From positions 4,015,072-4,079,071 of the forward strand of contig NC_034013.1 in assembly GCF_000346465.2 (NCBI RefSeq): a stretch of 64,000 nt of DNA, written 5' to 3'. Shown one piece after another: positions 54,941-64,000 of this stretch (position 1 is its first letter; every line of letters begins with the position of its first letter). The stretch comes from Prunus persica. Taxonomy: Eukaryota > Streptophyta > Magnoliopsida > Rosales > Rosaceae. Below the pieces are notes generated by a model, which saw nothing but the letters and a program-made list of their open reading frames with translations, was not told where the DNA came from and did not search any database. Made by a program: the position numbers and the translations under genes.

Positions 54941-56162
54941 ATATCAGTGGAGACGGATTGAGTAAGACTCATCGCTATAAACTCTAATGTCTATTGCTTC
55001 ATCCTTGTAAACTCTAAAGTCTACTGCAGCTAAGCTTTAAAATATACTTTGACATGTAAAATTCAAATAATTTCTCAATGTCAAGTTTGTTTTGATGCTA
55101 ACAATAATATTATGTTGAAAATCATTACTCTCCTTTACAACAACTCTTCCTCCAATTATTACTTCAAATTTTCCAAGTCCAAAATTTAATTATCACTCAT
55201 CGTAGTCGAAGATAATGTCGCAAGGAGTTTTTGTAGAAATTTTCGGTGCCTTTTTTTCTTTTTTTATTCATTATTTATGAATTTTTTAAGTTAAAAATAC
55301 AAAAATGAACATAATGAACCACGCACAATTCAAGTGGCGTAAACTGCTCTCTGAATCCCCTTGAGAATGAAGTTTGATGATACATAATTTTCTAATATCC
55401 AGAAAATTGCCCAAAAAGTAAGAAAGTATCAACTGCTACTCAATGCCCTCTCATTTTCTTATACAAGTCTAAGACATAAGATCACAGTACCCTATAGATC
55501 AGGCAAAACTCAGAAGAAAAATGCCTTACAAAAAATAAAGATATAATCTATAGTTAACTCAATACTTTAGTCTGGAGTCTTGGACTAGGTATTAATAATA
55601 AACTATACAAACAAATAGAAAAATCTTTTCAGGGGCATAAAGAATCAGAATGAAGCTAAGTTTTGTAGCCATTATCATCCAGACAAAGATTGAAAAAGTT
55701 AATATGGACTTACTAGCATTCTGTGCATGAATTTAAGATCCAAAATAGCCAAATTGTTCAACACTTTCAATGCTCCAGCTGCCACGTTTTCAAAATTAGA
55801 GGGAAGGACATCAGAGGTTTGAAATAGAATAGGAACATTCACTACAATTATGTCATGATCAAAGATACCACTAGTACAACAAAGCGTTACAAACACACTA
55901 ATGGATGCACGATTCATCTAATGGTCTAGATTTTCCCAAGGACTGAGTTATGGGAAGATCTTCAGTATTATCACCCTCTGCAAATTTAGCCTCTTCATTT
56001 GACGTATGAGAAGCAGGTAGGGCAGAAGCTATGAAATCAAGCAAACCAGCTTTGCAGGAAGCTAGTAGTTCAGACTCCTTTTTTTCTAAATACTACATCC
56101 ATAACAGAGTGAAAAAGAAAAGGTCAAAATCAGTGTTTGCAAGTCAACATAACCATCTCAAA

Positions 56163-56640
56163 GGCCCCGTTGTTTCACGGAATGAATTTGATGGGAAATC
56201 ATTTCCCATGTCATTTCCCAAGGGATGAGAAATGGAAGATTCTTTTCCCACGTTTGGTAATGCTGGGAAACTAACCAGGAGATATCACTTTATTTCATTT
56301 CCCACGTTTGTTTTGAGTAGGAATGGAAAACAAAGTTTGTATAAATTTTCAATTATACCTATATTAAATCAAATAAAAAAATGCATTTAATGATATATTG
56401 TAATTCTAAATTGTTAATGAGGACAAAATAGTCATGAAAAATGTTTATTTAATATTGGCTCATTTTCCCAAACTTTTCCATGACGAGGGAAAACAAAACC
56501 CAAGTTGGGAGGATGGCTTCACTTTCCCCCTTACTTTTTCATGGACCAGACAACGGTTTCCCATGCCTGGACTTACCAAACATGGGAAAGCAATTGATCT
56601 CCCATTCCCAAGTCTCCTTTCCCATGAACCAAACGGGGCC
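56163..56640. mobile_element. Harbinger/Tourist-like MITE
   Basis: The 478-bp element has ends GGCCCCGTTGTTTCACGG and the inverse of GGCCCCGTTTGGTTCATGG. The terminal GGCCCCGTTTG resembles Tourist/Harbinger MITEs, and the flanks share AAA, compatible with a 3-bp duplication. A second family member is at 13020-13459. It lies within the SCAPER-like pseudogene. The frames inside are not genes. Confidence 0.65.
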
Positions 56641-57239
56641 AAAGAGTAAACTTCAAAGTTGGTTTTTTTTCTCACATAACCATACTTGGAGCATCTAATA
56701 AGGCAATTCCAAGCACACGAGATTTATAAAAATGCACAACTAATTAAGTAAGCAAACTTTTTCAGTTAAAAAAAGCACTCACTGATTCAGAAACTCATTG
56801 GAATCTTGGGGACAAGGTGGTAGGAGATACTTTCCACTAGAAATCTCTGACCTACAATTTGGCATACCAAATTACACCCATGCTAATTGCAAAGCACCCA
56901 AATTCAGGACAAGCGCATCCCCAATCTGCTTACACTACATAAAAAACTTGATCATTTCAGCAATTATTAACCCAACACTTGTGGGCCCCAAAATCCTTAG
57001 AAGCTCGCTCTTGTATCTGCACCTGGTAAAACTCGTGGTTGCTTACTTTCACCAAGTCTCTCGGCAAATTTCTGGGCCAGAAGTTCAGCCCCCTCCTGCT
57101 GGGCTTTGGCTCTTTCCTCCTTCCTACAAAGTTGTTCCATGGCCTTTGTTTCACGCTTTGCACTTGTCATCTATTCTTCTCGTCTCTCATTTCTTCCATT
57201 TATTTTCCCTCCATGATTTTTTAAAATAATAGTCTAGAG

Positions 57240-58540
57240 TGGTTTAAGAGTTCTTAAACACCTTTTGTTACAAGCCAATGTTTAGGGGAAGGTTCTACCC
57301 ATAGGCTCTTAAAATTTTTGTATCAGATCCCAATTTCACCATGTAACTTGCCCGACTTCATGAAAAAGGTGATCTATAGCTTAAATTAAGAGTTATTGAA
57401 TACATGAAGATGAGTGAAAATGTCTTAAAGGAGATTAGGACTCACGATCTTAGACAGGGACGGGTCCAGGAATTGCAAATTAGATGAGCTAAATTTACTT
57501 TACGTACAAACCTATTAAGAAAATTTGATGGCTTTTGGTGGGTTTTTAGGCTTGGACAATAGATTGTAGGAACTAAAAACCATAAATAACATTTAGCTCA
57601 GCCCAAGCCCACACTCAACCCCTTCACTCATAGGTGAAAACCCCATTATTTAAGATCCTTAAACGTTATAGCCAGGTTAGTAAGAAAATTCATGTTGGGC
57701 TAAATGTTATTTTAGGCTGAGAAAAAATAAAAGCCCCCCGGGCTGTAACCTAGGTTAGGTTGTACTAAAGTCCGTGCCTGATCCTAAATTGGAAAAATTA
57801 CATATCTCTCTTAATCTATCTGTCTCTCCAGGTGCTGGAATTTTTTTAAAACTTTCGTTTATTAAAATCGAAAAGATGTGACCATCCAAGTTTGAAATTA
57901 TGCATCTTTTAGGTGAATAAATGCATCGCTTGCCTCTTCAGATAAAGTCACATACTTTGGTACATAATGTCAATGTCTATAGATATGCAAGTCTCACACA
58001 TGTTAAAAGTAACTTTTAACACTTGCATATTCATTCAGATAGTGCACTATTCTTAGAGATCAATGTAGGGTCTCATTGAGTTTGTAGTTGAGAGAGTTCA
58101 AAGAATCATGGTTCGCTAGGAACTTGTGATTTGGAGTGCTACAATCATAAGATCATGTTCGTTGTATGCTAGGAGACTGTTGGAAAAACAATCTATCATC
58201 TACTAATCAAATAATACATATTTAACAAAAATTTAAATATACCAAACAAATTTAGTAATGTAAGAATACTAGTATTATATTAATAGACAAATGTAAAATA
58301 CATAAAAGAGTGAATTGAAATCGAATTCACTGACTTGTATGTGAGATAGGGGCTTGCAGATTCATGTTATGACCTAAAGGCAATATTTTACCCATTCTCG
58401 GTGCTTGAAGTTCTACACATGTGATGTGACTGTCTCCTAGAATTCAATTATGTGTATTCTAATCCTAGGACTTATGTGCGTCTTAGTGCTTATGTGAAAA
58501 ACTTTGGGGGCTATTCTAATTTAAGTAGGCCTCTAATACT
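57240..58540. other. Intronic/intergenic DNA between SCAPER-like pieces
   Basis: AT-rich noncoding sequence. A GGGACGGGTCCAGGAATT motif near 57468 resembles the end of a hAT-like element, but no partner terminus was identified. Confidence 0.3.
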
Positions 58541-58780
58541 TGCGGCCCTTGAAATCCTTAGAAGCTCGCTTTGGTGAAACTCGTATGCTTGCTCACTTTC
58601 ACTAAGTCTCTCAGTTAATTTCTGGGCCAGAAGTTCAGCCTCCTTCTAGGCTTTGGTTCTTTCCTCCTAACTACGAAATTGTTCCATGGTCTTTGTTTCA
58701 CGCGCTACACTAGTCGTCTACCCTCTCGTCTCTCATTTCTTCCATGTATTTTCCCTCCACGATCTTTTAAATAAAAATAA

Positions 58781-60089
58781 GGCTTTTTATCACAAAACAT
58801 CTATGGGGTTTTAAGTTTTCATGTGTTATTAGTAGTCCTTAAGGTTAACAACCATGCTCAAAAGTATTATATGTTGTTATGTTCTATTCCATCCAAAATT
58901 CCATCTAATGATATCACGTCATGTGAATTGAATAAAAATACATATTTTAAAATAAAAAATTTATAATAAAAAAAACCTCCAATTTCACCTTCCATGTCCC
59001 TCCCCCTCCACGGCTCCCGCTCCCGCTCTCTCTATTCTCCCTGTATCTCTCTGTCCTCTCTCTCTCTTCTTCCTAACCCAACCCCCAAATAGTTTCAAAT
59101 CAAGCACACAAGATGCACAAGATATCATTTTTAAAATATTTTAAAATAAAAAATAAAATAAAAACTATTTAATCCACATGGTGTGATATCACTAGATATG
59201 TGAGCCCTATCTGTGTTTGGGGGTGGTGAAAATCCACCTAACCTGAGCACTTGATGGAGACAAAGGGCTTGGGGCATTGAAACTTGGCAATCGGGTTTTG
59301 GCGGCCAGGTTTGGAGCTGGAAGGAGTGTTGCGGCCGATATCCAAGGATGTTGCGAGCGGGTTACGTGGCTAGGAGGATGGACCGGGCTACGTGGTTGAA
59401 AGAATGGGCCGAGCTGTGTTCAAGCTTGGCTGGAGAGGTGCGGCTAGACTATGTGCAACTGGGTTTTCAATCGCGGAGCTGGGCAGCCAGGGCTTGCAAG
59501 ATAGATAGGCACGGTCGTATTAAAGGAATGACGGTCGAGAGTTGGGTTTTGGGAGATACGGCTGGGCACCGCTGGAAAAACAGGAGCTTGCGAGACAGCT
59601 GGGCGTGGCCGGAAGAGCTAAGGGATTTGGAAAATTGCGGCCGCGTCCGGAATGGATGTGTTGCTGCAGGATTTGAAGTTGTGGAGTTGTGGCCGAGAAT
59701 TGGAGCACGAGTTGAAGGAATATTGAGGCTGGAGTTTGTAGGTATTTTGCAAGTCAGGTTGAAGGGTTTGGAGGTTAAAGTCTAATATTGTCTATATATA
59801 TATGGGGGCGGATCCGTGGCACTACGTTTTTGACACAATTTTTGGGCCATTAGATTACTTCACTTTTAATGGTTGAGATTAAATATTACATGGCAAGTAG
59901 TTTTAATTTTTTTTAAATAGACAATCATTAATTTTATTCTCTCTCATAAAAATAAAAGGAAATTTTTCTCTCTCCAACCTTTTTGCTGGAAGACGTAATC
60001 TCTCCTGCCTCTTTAATCTCAAATATTTATTAGGATCTAATAAATAAAGAATCTCACCAAAAACTAAATACCCAAACCCCACATTTGCA

Positions 60090-60092
<3 letters not shown>
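58781..60092. other. Intergenic DNA upstream of the FAR1-like gene
   Basis: AT-rich DNA with a GC-richer block (about 59220-59790) containing a 145-codon frame without recognisable motif. A palindromic TATATATATATA lies near 59795. A 38-bp block (CTCTTTAATCTCAAATATTT...) occurs at about 60009 and again at 60163, flanking the CT microsatellite. Confidence 0.35.

Positions 60093-60158
<66 letters not shown>
60093..60158 (+). repeat. (CT)n microsatellite, about 33 units
   Basis: Uninterrupted CT repeat ending at CTTTCTCC, about 185 bp upstream of the proposed ATG of the FAR1-like gene. CT/GA tracts are common in plant 5' UTRs and core promoters, so it may lie in the leader. Confidence 0.85.
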
Positions 60159-60163
<5 letters not shown>

Positions 60164-60343
60164 CTCTTTAATCTCAAATATTTATTAAGGTCTAATAAGG
60201 ACTGTTTTCAGTTTATCCTTCTTCATCCTCCTTCTTCATCCTTCTTCATGCACAGCATATACGCAACCCTGAATTCATCTTCAGTATAGTTCTTTTATGT
60301 CAAAGCAATTTCTCATATCTGAATACAATATTGCCTCATCAAA

Positions 60344-62663
60344 ATGTTGGAGCGCACACAAGATATTTCCTCCAACTCTCAGTGCATATCTTTGGTATGT
60401 TACCTTCATCTGAGATTTTATTTTTCTATTTTTTTTATTTTTTTTAATCTTTGTTGTAGCTCTTCCTGTAGACAATTAGAATTGCTGAATTTTTTATATT
60501 TTATTTTTTATAAATACGATGTTATATGAAAGTTTATACGATCTTAGGATTGCTGAATTATTGGGCCATTAAGAATTCTTATGTTAAAAAATATTTCGTA
60601 GTGCCATTAATGATTGTTTTTAACATAAGAATTATTTTTTAAAATCAGTATGAAAGTTTATTCCATTATATTTCATCTTGTGTCAATATGAAAGTTTAAC
60701 ATATGTATAATATTTTTCTAAGTTGCATCGTTAAGAATGATTAATATATGTTCAATAGGTAGAGGAGATAATTCAAGTGAAGAATGGTGAAACAAGTACT
60801 CCAAAAAAGAAAGTGACACAATTAAAAGCGCCTTATTCAGGGATGGTATTTGACACAATGGAAGAAGCAAGAAACTATTATGAAGAGTATGGCCGACAAG
60901 AGGGATTCTGGATTAGAACTCGATCTTCCTCCAAGACAAGAAGGCGTTTAGATGAGGTAACGAGTAGACAATTTGTTTGTGCACATGAAGGAAAATACGT
61001 GCCCAAAAATACATCACAGAAGGCTTCAGAAGAGAATGATGAGAAAAACATAAGTGAGATTGAGAATATGAAGAGAACGGGTAAAAATTGTTCTACAGTG
61101 AAATGTGGATGCAAAGCAAGTATGAGAATTAAGCTTGATAGATGGTCAAACAAATGGAAAGTTTCAAGTTTCCAAGACTCTCACAATCACAAGCCAGTTA
61201 CACCGGAAAGAAGAATGAAAATGAAGTCAAATAGGGTTATGCCGAAAGCAGCTAAAATTCTGACTGAAACATTTCATGAAGAAAATTTGCCAATTGCAAA
61301 AGTTCCTTCAATCTTTGGTGGCCCGCATATTGGTTTTAACAATAGAGATTGTTATAACCACTTGAGAAATGTCCGGCATAGACAACTGGATGGAGGTGAT
61401 GCACAGTCAGTCCTTACTTACTTTAGGAAGAAGCAAGCTGAGAATCCTCAATTTTTTTATGCCATTCAATGTGATGAAAACGGAAGGGCAGCTAATTTCT
61501 TTTGGGTGGATGCTCGATCACGCATGGCGTACAACTATTTTGGAGATGTAGTCACATTTGACACAACCTATAGGACAAACAAGTATGATATGCCATTTGC
61601 ACAATTCACAGGAGTAAACCACCATTTGCAATCAATACAATTTGGATGTGCACTTTTACAAGATGAGACAGAGGTGACATTTTTGTGGTTGTTTGAGACA
61701 TGGCTTGAAGCAATGGGAGGACGTCATCCAGTTTCCATTATTACTGATCAAGACTTAGCAATGAAAGGAGCAATTGCCAAGATTTTTCCTAACACTCGCC
61801 ATCGGTTATGCCTCTGGCATATTAAAAAGAAGTTTGCAGAAAAATTGTCACATGTGTACTTCAAGAAGTCCAAATTCAAAATTCAGATGAAGAAATGTAT
61901 TCGGTCAACATACAAGATAGAGGAATTTGAAGAAAAGTGGAAGGAATTGATGAAAGAATGTGAATTGGCTAATGATGACTGGTTGAATAGTTTATATGAT
62001 ATACGTTCTTCTTGGGTTCCTGTTTATAATCGTGGCATATTTTTTGCAGGAATGAACACTACTGGACGTAGTGAGGGTATTAATTCTTTTTTTGATGGAT
62101 TCGTCACACCGACAACAAATCTTAGAGAGTTTGTTGTCAAATATGAGCAAGCACTAAAGAGGATCATGGATAGAGAAAGTGATGAAGATTTTGAATCAGA
62201 ACACAAGTATCGCATTGTGAATGAAGGAGAATTCCTTTTGAAACATGCAGCAAAGTTTTACACTAGAAATGTTTTCAACAAGTTTAAGGATGAATGGAGT
62301 AAAGTTACTCTCTACAAAGTTGAAGAAATTCCATGTGACGACGAATATCATGCATATCTAGTGAAAACAAAACTTGGAGAGCATGAAGAGTTTGTGGTGA
62401 AGTTAAATTTGCAAACATACAAAGGTATGTGTGAATGCCAAAATTTTGAGTTTGTTGGAATACTTTGTCGACATTTGTTGAAAGTATTTGTTCGCCTTGA
62501 TATAGATACACTACCTGACCATTTTATTCTTCCAAGATGGAGACAAGAAGCAAACAAATTTAGGATAATGGATTTTAAAAGTTTGGTGACAAATGATGGT
62601 AAAGAAGAATCAGACACTACTACAAAAAGTGAAAAAGACGACCAGAAAACAACGACGGTCTAA
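60344..62663 (+). CDS. FAR1-RELATED SEQUENCE (FHY3/FAR1 family) protein, two-exon model, about 651 aa
   Basis: MULE-transposase-derived transcription factor family; FHY3/FAR1 act in phytochrome A signalling, while most FRS proteins are uncharacterised. Model: exon 1 60344-60394, donor GTATGT, acceptor CAATAG, exon 2 60759-62663, joined in phase; exon 2 has no early ATG of its own. Domains in model numbering: FAR1 DNA-binding zinc finger about 50-165 (GFWIRTRSSSKTRR, C-x-C and HNH residues), MULE transposase about 260-380 with Asp in VTFDTTY and ITDQD, and a SWIM zinc finger (CECQNFEFVGILCRHLL) about 565-610. The frame is open throughout. The last 17 codons (DTTTKSEKDDQKTTTV and stop) lie inside the CACTA terminus at 62615. 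Confidence 0.85.
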
Positions 62664-64000
62664 GTGAAAACCGTCGTGGTTTATAAAAAGACGACGGTTC
62701 TAAAAACACCGTCGTGTAATACAACCTTAGACAACTAAAAAATGGAGTTTCAAATGGCTGTTCAAAAACAACGACGTACATAATTAAACAACCGACGTCT
62801 ATTTGAAACAGATTTCCTCAGTGTAAAATCAATGCCAATAAAGAACGGCAGAAGTTATGAATCGACCGACGTAGAAAGTAAAGACGACGATTTCAATAAA
62901 AACTGCCGTTTTTACTCATAAAATAACACGACGAGGTTTTCGTATAAGACGCCGTATAATTACAAACAAATCCACGGCTTTAAAATACAAAATATCGCCG
63001 TATTAAATTAATTTACAACGACGGAAAATATAAATATATCGACGTCATTCTCGTATAGTTCTACTACGTTATCTTTAAATCGTACAATAAAATTTATCGT
63101 CGTATTTATTCATTTTATACGTCGTACCTTTAATTTTAACGGTCGTCTTAATAAGAATTTTTGTTAACAATTTTTTTCTTTGATTTTCTTATCCTACGTC
63201 GGTAGATCTACTTAATGACAAGAATTGAAATAACCACGACGGTTTATATAGAACACCGCCGACATAATCAGTTTTGTCTGAGATCCCAAGGGTTACGAAA
63301 TCTTACCAGATGGAACTCTGTTCCACATCATAATCTTAACAGATGACACAGATTTGCAAATATTGCGTCGTGTTAGTTTACAAATTCTAGAACATTAATT
63401 TCCCTCATTTTAAATTTCCTCGGGAAAGAAAAATCTATTTATCACGCTTTGGAATTGAAAACTAAAACTGAAAGAATACGGGAAAAAAAACTCCATTTAT
63501 AATTTAAAATTAAAATCCACGTCGGTTGTAGTACACTTAACGACGTTTAACAAAATAATCTACGTCGGTAATTATAAATCTACCGCCATCGTAACTTAAT
63601 ATAGACGACGAGAAAAGACGACGGTAGAACAGAAAACCGCCGTTGTTTCAGTTTCTTTAACATATCTTTCTGCAGGACTTGTGTAGTTCAAAGCATTGAC
63701 AATGTCTTCATCATATCTCCCAGAAACTACTGATTCAATTGCTCATGCTTTAGAGGCCATCTGAAGCCATTTCTATTCTTTATCGCATTCTTGAAACCCA
63801 TCTTCTTCTTCTGAAGCTCTACGGATAAAGGAAGAGGCTATCACAATAAATCCGACGGATCTTCTTAGGCAAGAAAATCAAGCAGAGGATCAGGCACATC
63901 TGATCTTCAGATTTCCCTGAGAAGCGAACTTTCCTTCGACAGCGAGTGGAGGCCAGGCTTGCATCTCTTTTGATGGAAAGCAAGGAGTATCAGAAGACGA
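62615..64000 (+). mobile_element. CACTA (En/Spm) transposon, left part; continues past window
   Basis: Begins CACTACTACAAAAAGTG. From about 62635 to 63650 it is packed with ACGACGG, CGTCGT and AACGACGT-type motifs in both orientations, the subterminal transposase-binding arrays of CACTA elements. No opposite terminus is found before 64000. Behind the array comes a degraded RPN6 fragment, so this is a gene-fragment-carrying (Pack-type) element or a larger element with captured sequence. No TNPA/TNPD coding is visible in this part. Confidence 0.8.
63702..64000 (+). pseudogene. Captured fragment of 26S proteasome subunit RPN6 (PSMD11)
   Basis: From ATG 63702: MSSSYLPETTDSIAHALEA, as at the N-terminus of plant RPN6. 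After a deletion come SEAISILYRILE, then PSSSSEALRIKEEAIT and TDLLRQENQAED. Most of the next PCI/TPR-type repeats are missing, then DLQISL is joined to RTFLRQRVEARLASLLMESK and EYQ at the window end. Internal deletions and frameshifts (TGA at about 63762) make it non-functional. RPN6 is an essential lid subunit, so the working gene must be elsewhere. The position behind the CACTA subterminal array suggests transposon capture. Confidence 0.75.

Larger units (their letters stand above)
41819..55330 (+). repeat. Segmental duplication, copy B
   Basis: Direct partner of 25236-39780. Copy B keeps 42752-44160 and 46000-48879, which copy A lacks or has replaced, and has empty sites for the MITE and the solo LTR of copy A. 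It lacks 35758-36683; that junction shows the 4-bp microhomology CCTT (53024-53027). Near 54945-55010 a short piece corresponding to 35733-35805 reappears, indicating further rearrangement. Confidence 0.85.
55699..58780 (-). pseudogene. SCAPER-like (S-phase cyclin A-associated protein) pseudogene pieces
   Basis: Three minus-strand segments. At 58545-58780 and again at 57000-57230 a coiled-coil exon occurs: KAMEQLCRKEERAKAQQEGA then ELLAQKFAERLGE at 57 kb; EAELLAQKLTERLSESEQ with stops at 58.6 kb. In another frame QVQIQERASKDFGAH follows, as in the ERLxESEQRR...IRERAS region of plant SCAPER homologues. Further downstream (55700-56090) come LLDFIASALPASHTSNEEAK and VLPSNFENVAAGALKVLNNL then AILDLKFMHRML, matching the armadillo-like C-terminal region. 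Frameshifts and stops make it non-functional. The family call is from memory of the domain order. Confidence 0.5.

Noticed and set aside
59348..59785. 145-codon plus-strand frame in a GC-richer block
   Set aside because: No recognisable motif, Trp/Arg-rich composition typical of chance frames in G-rich DNA, and no splice partner or duplicate supporting it.
60093..60158. CRISPR or structured array
   Set aside because: It is a simple CT microsatellite. No spacer-repeat architecture exists anywhere in the window, and this is plant nuclear DNA.
62638..63650. Novel regulatory array of ACGACGG motifs
   Set aside because: Striking at first sight, but the CACTACTACAAAAAG end immediately before it makes a CACTA subterminal binding array the simplest explanation.

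Overview
The window is nuclear DNA from a flowering plant. It is AT-rich, has long noncoding stretches, and carries Copia, CACTA, MULE, hAT/Harbinger-like, Helitron-like and tRNA-SINE remnants alongside an intronless MYC2-type bHLH gene, plant-specific DUF2828 genes and a FAR1-RELATED SEQUENCE gene. Protein and repeat character suggest a eudicot, plausibly Rosaceae. That family placement is an impression, not a proof.

Layout. 1-9 kb is gene-poor and repeat-rich: tRNA-derived SINEs, a nest of Helitron-like elements with a MITE inside, and minus-strand RNase H-like remnants. 9-14.4 kb is mostly noncoding, with foldback elements. A complete MYC2-like gene lies at 14379-16442 with two perfect G-boxes upstream. 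17.6-19.3 kb is an inverted copy of the 3' flank of the DUF2828 genes found later, interrupted by a MULE-type MITE. 20.7-25.1 kb is a DUF1985-type pseudogene split by a composite LTR insertion with 5-bp target duplications.

The central feature is a long direct segmental duplication: copy A is about 25.2-39.7 kb and copy B about 41.8-55.3 kb. Each copy holds an almost identical 619-codon DUF2828 gene (32004-33863 and 49261-51120), an SCY1-like kinase pseudogene fragment and conserved exon-like blocks. They differ by clean TE insertions and deletions, so one copy often supplies the empty site for an insertion in the other. Divergence is uneven: the left half is visibly diverged, while the DUF2828 block is nearly identical. 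Between the copies lie a RecQ-helicase-like fragment and a small unrecognised ORF.

To the right, 55.7-58.8 kb contains minus-strand pieces of a SCAPER-like pseudogene with a duplicated exon. At 60.3-62.7 kb is a FAR1/FHY3-family gene (two-exon model) with FAR1, MULE-transposase and SWIM domains. Its last codons and stop lie inside the terminus of a CACTA transposon that begins at 62615. The CACTA has about 1 kb of ACGACGG/CGTCGT-rich subterminal sequence, then a degraded fragment of the 26S proteasome subunit RPN6/PSMD11, and runs off the window.

The intact genes are functionally unrelated: jasmonate-type transcription factor, DUF2828 pair, FAR1-type regulator. No operon-like or pathway cluster is visible. 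The main interest is how transposons and duplication have remodelled genes here. Identities rest on reading the sequence and on remembered family features; no database search was run.
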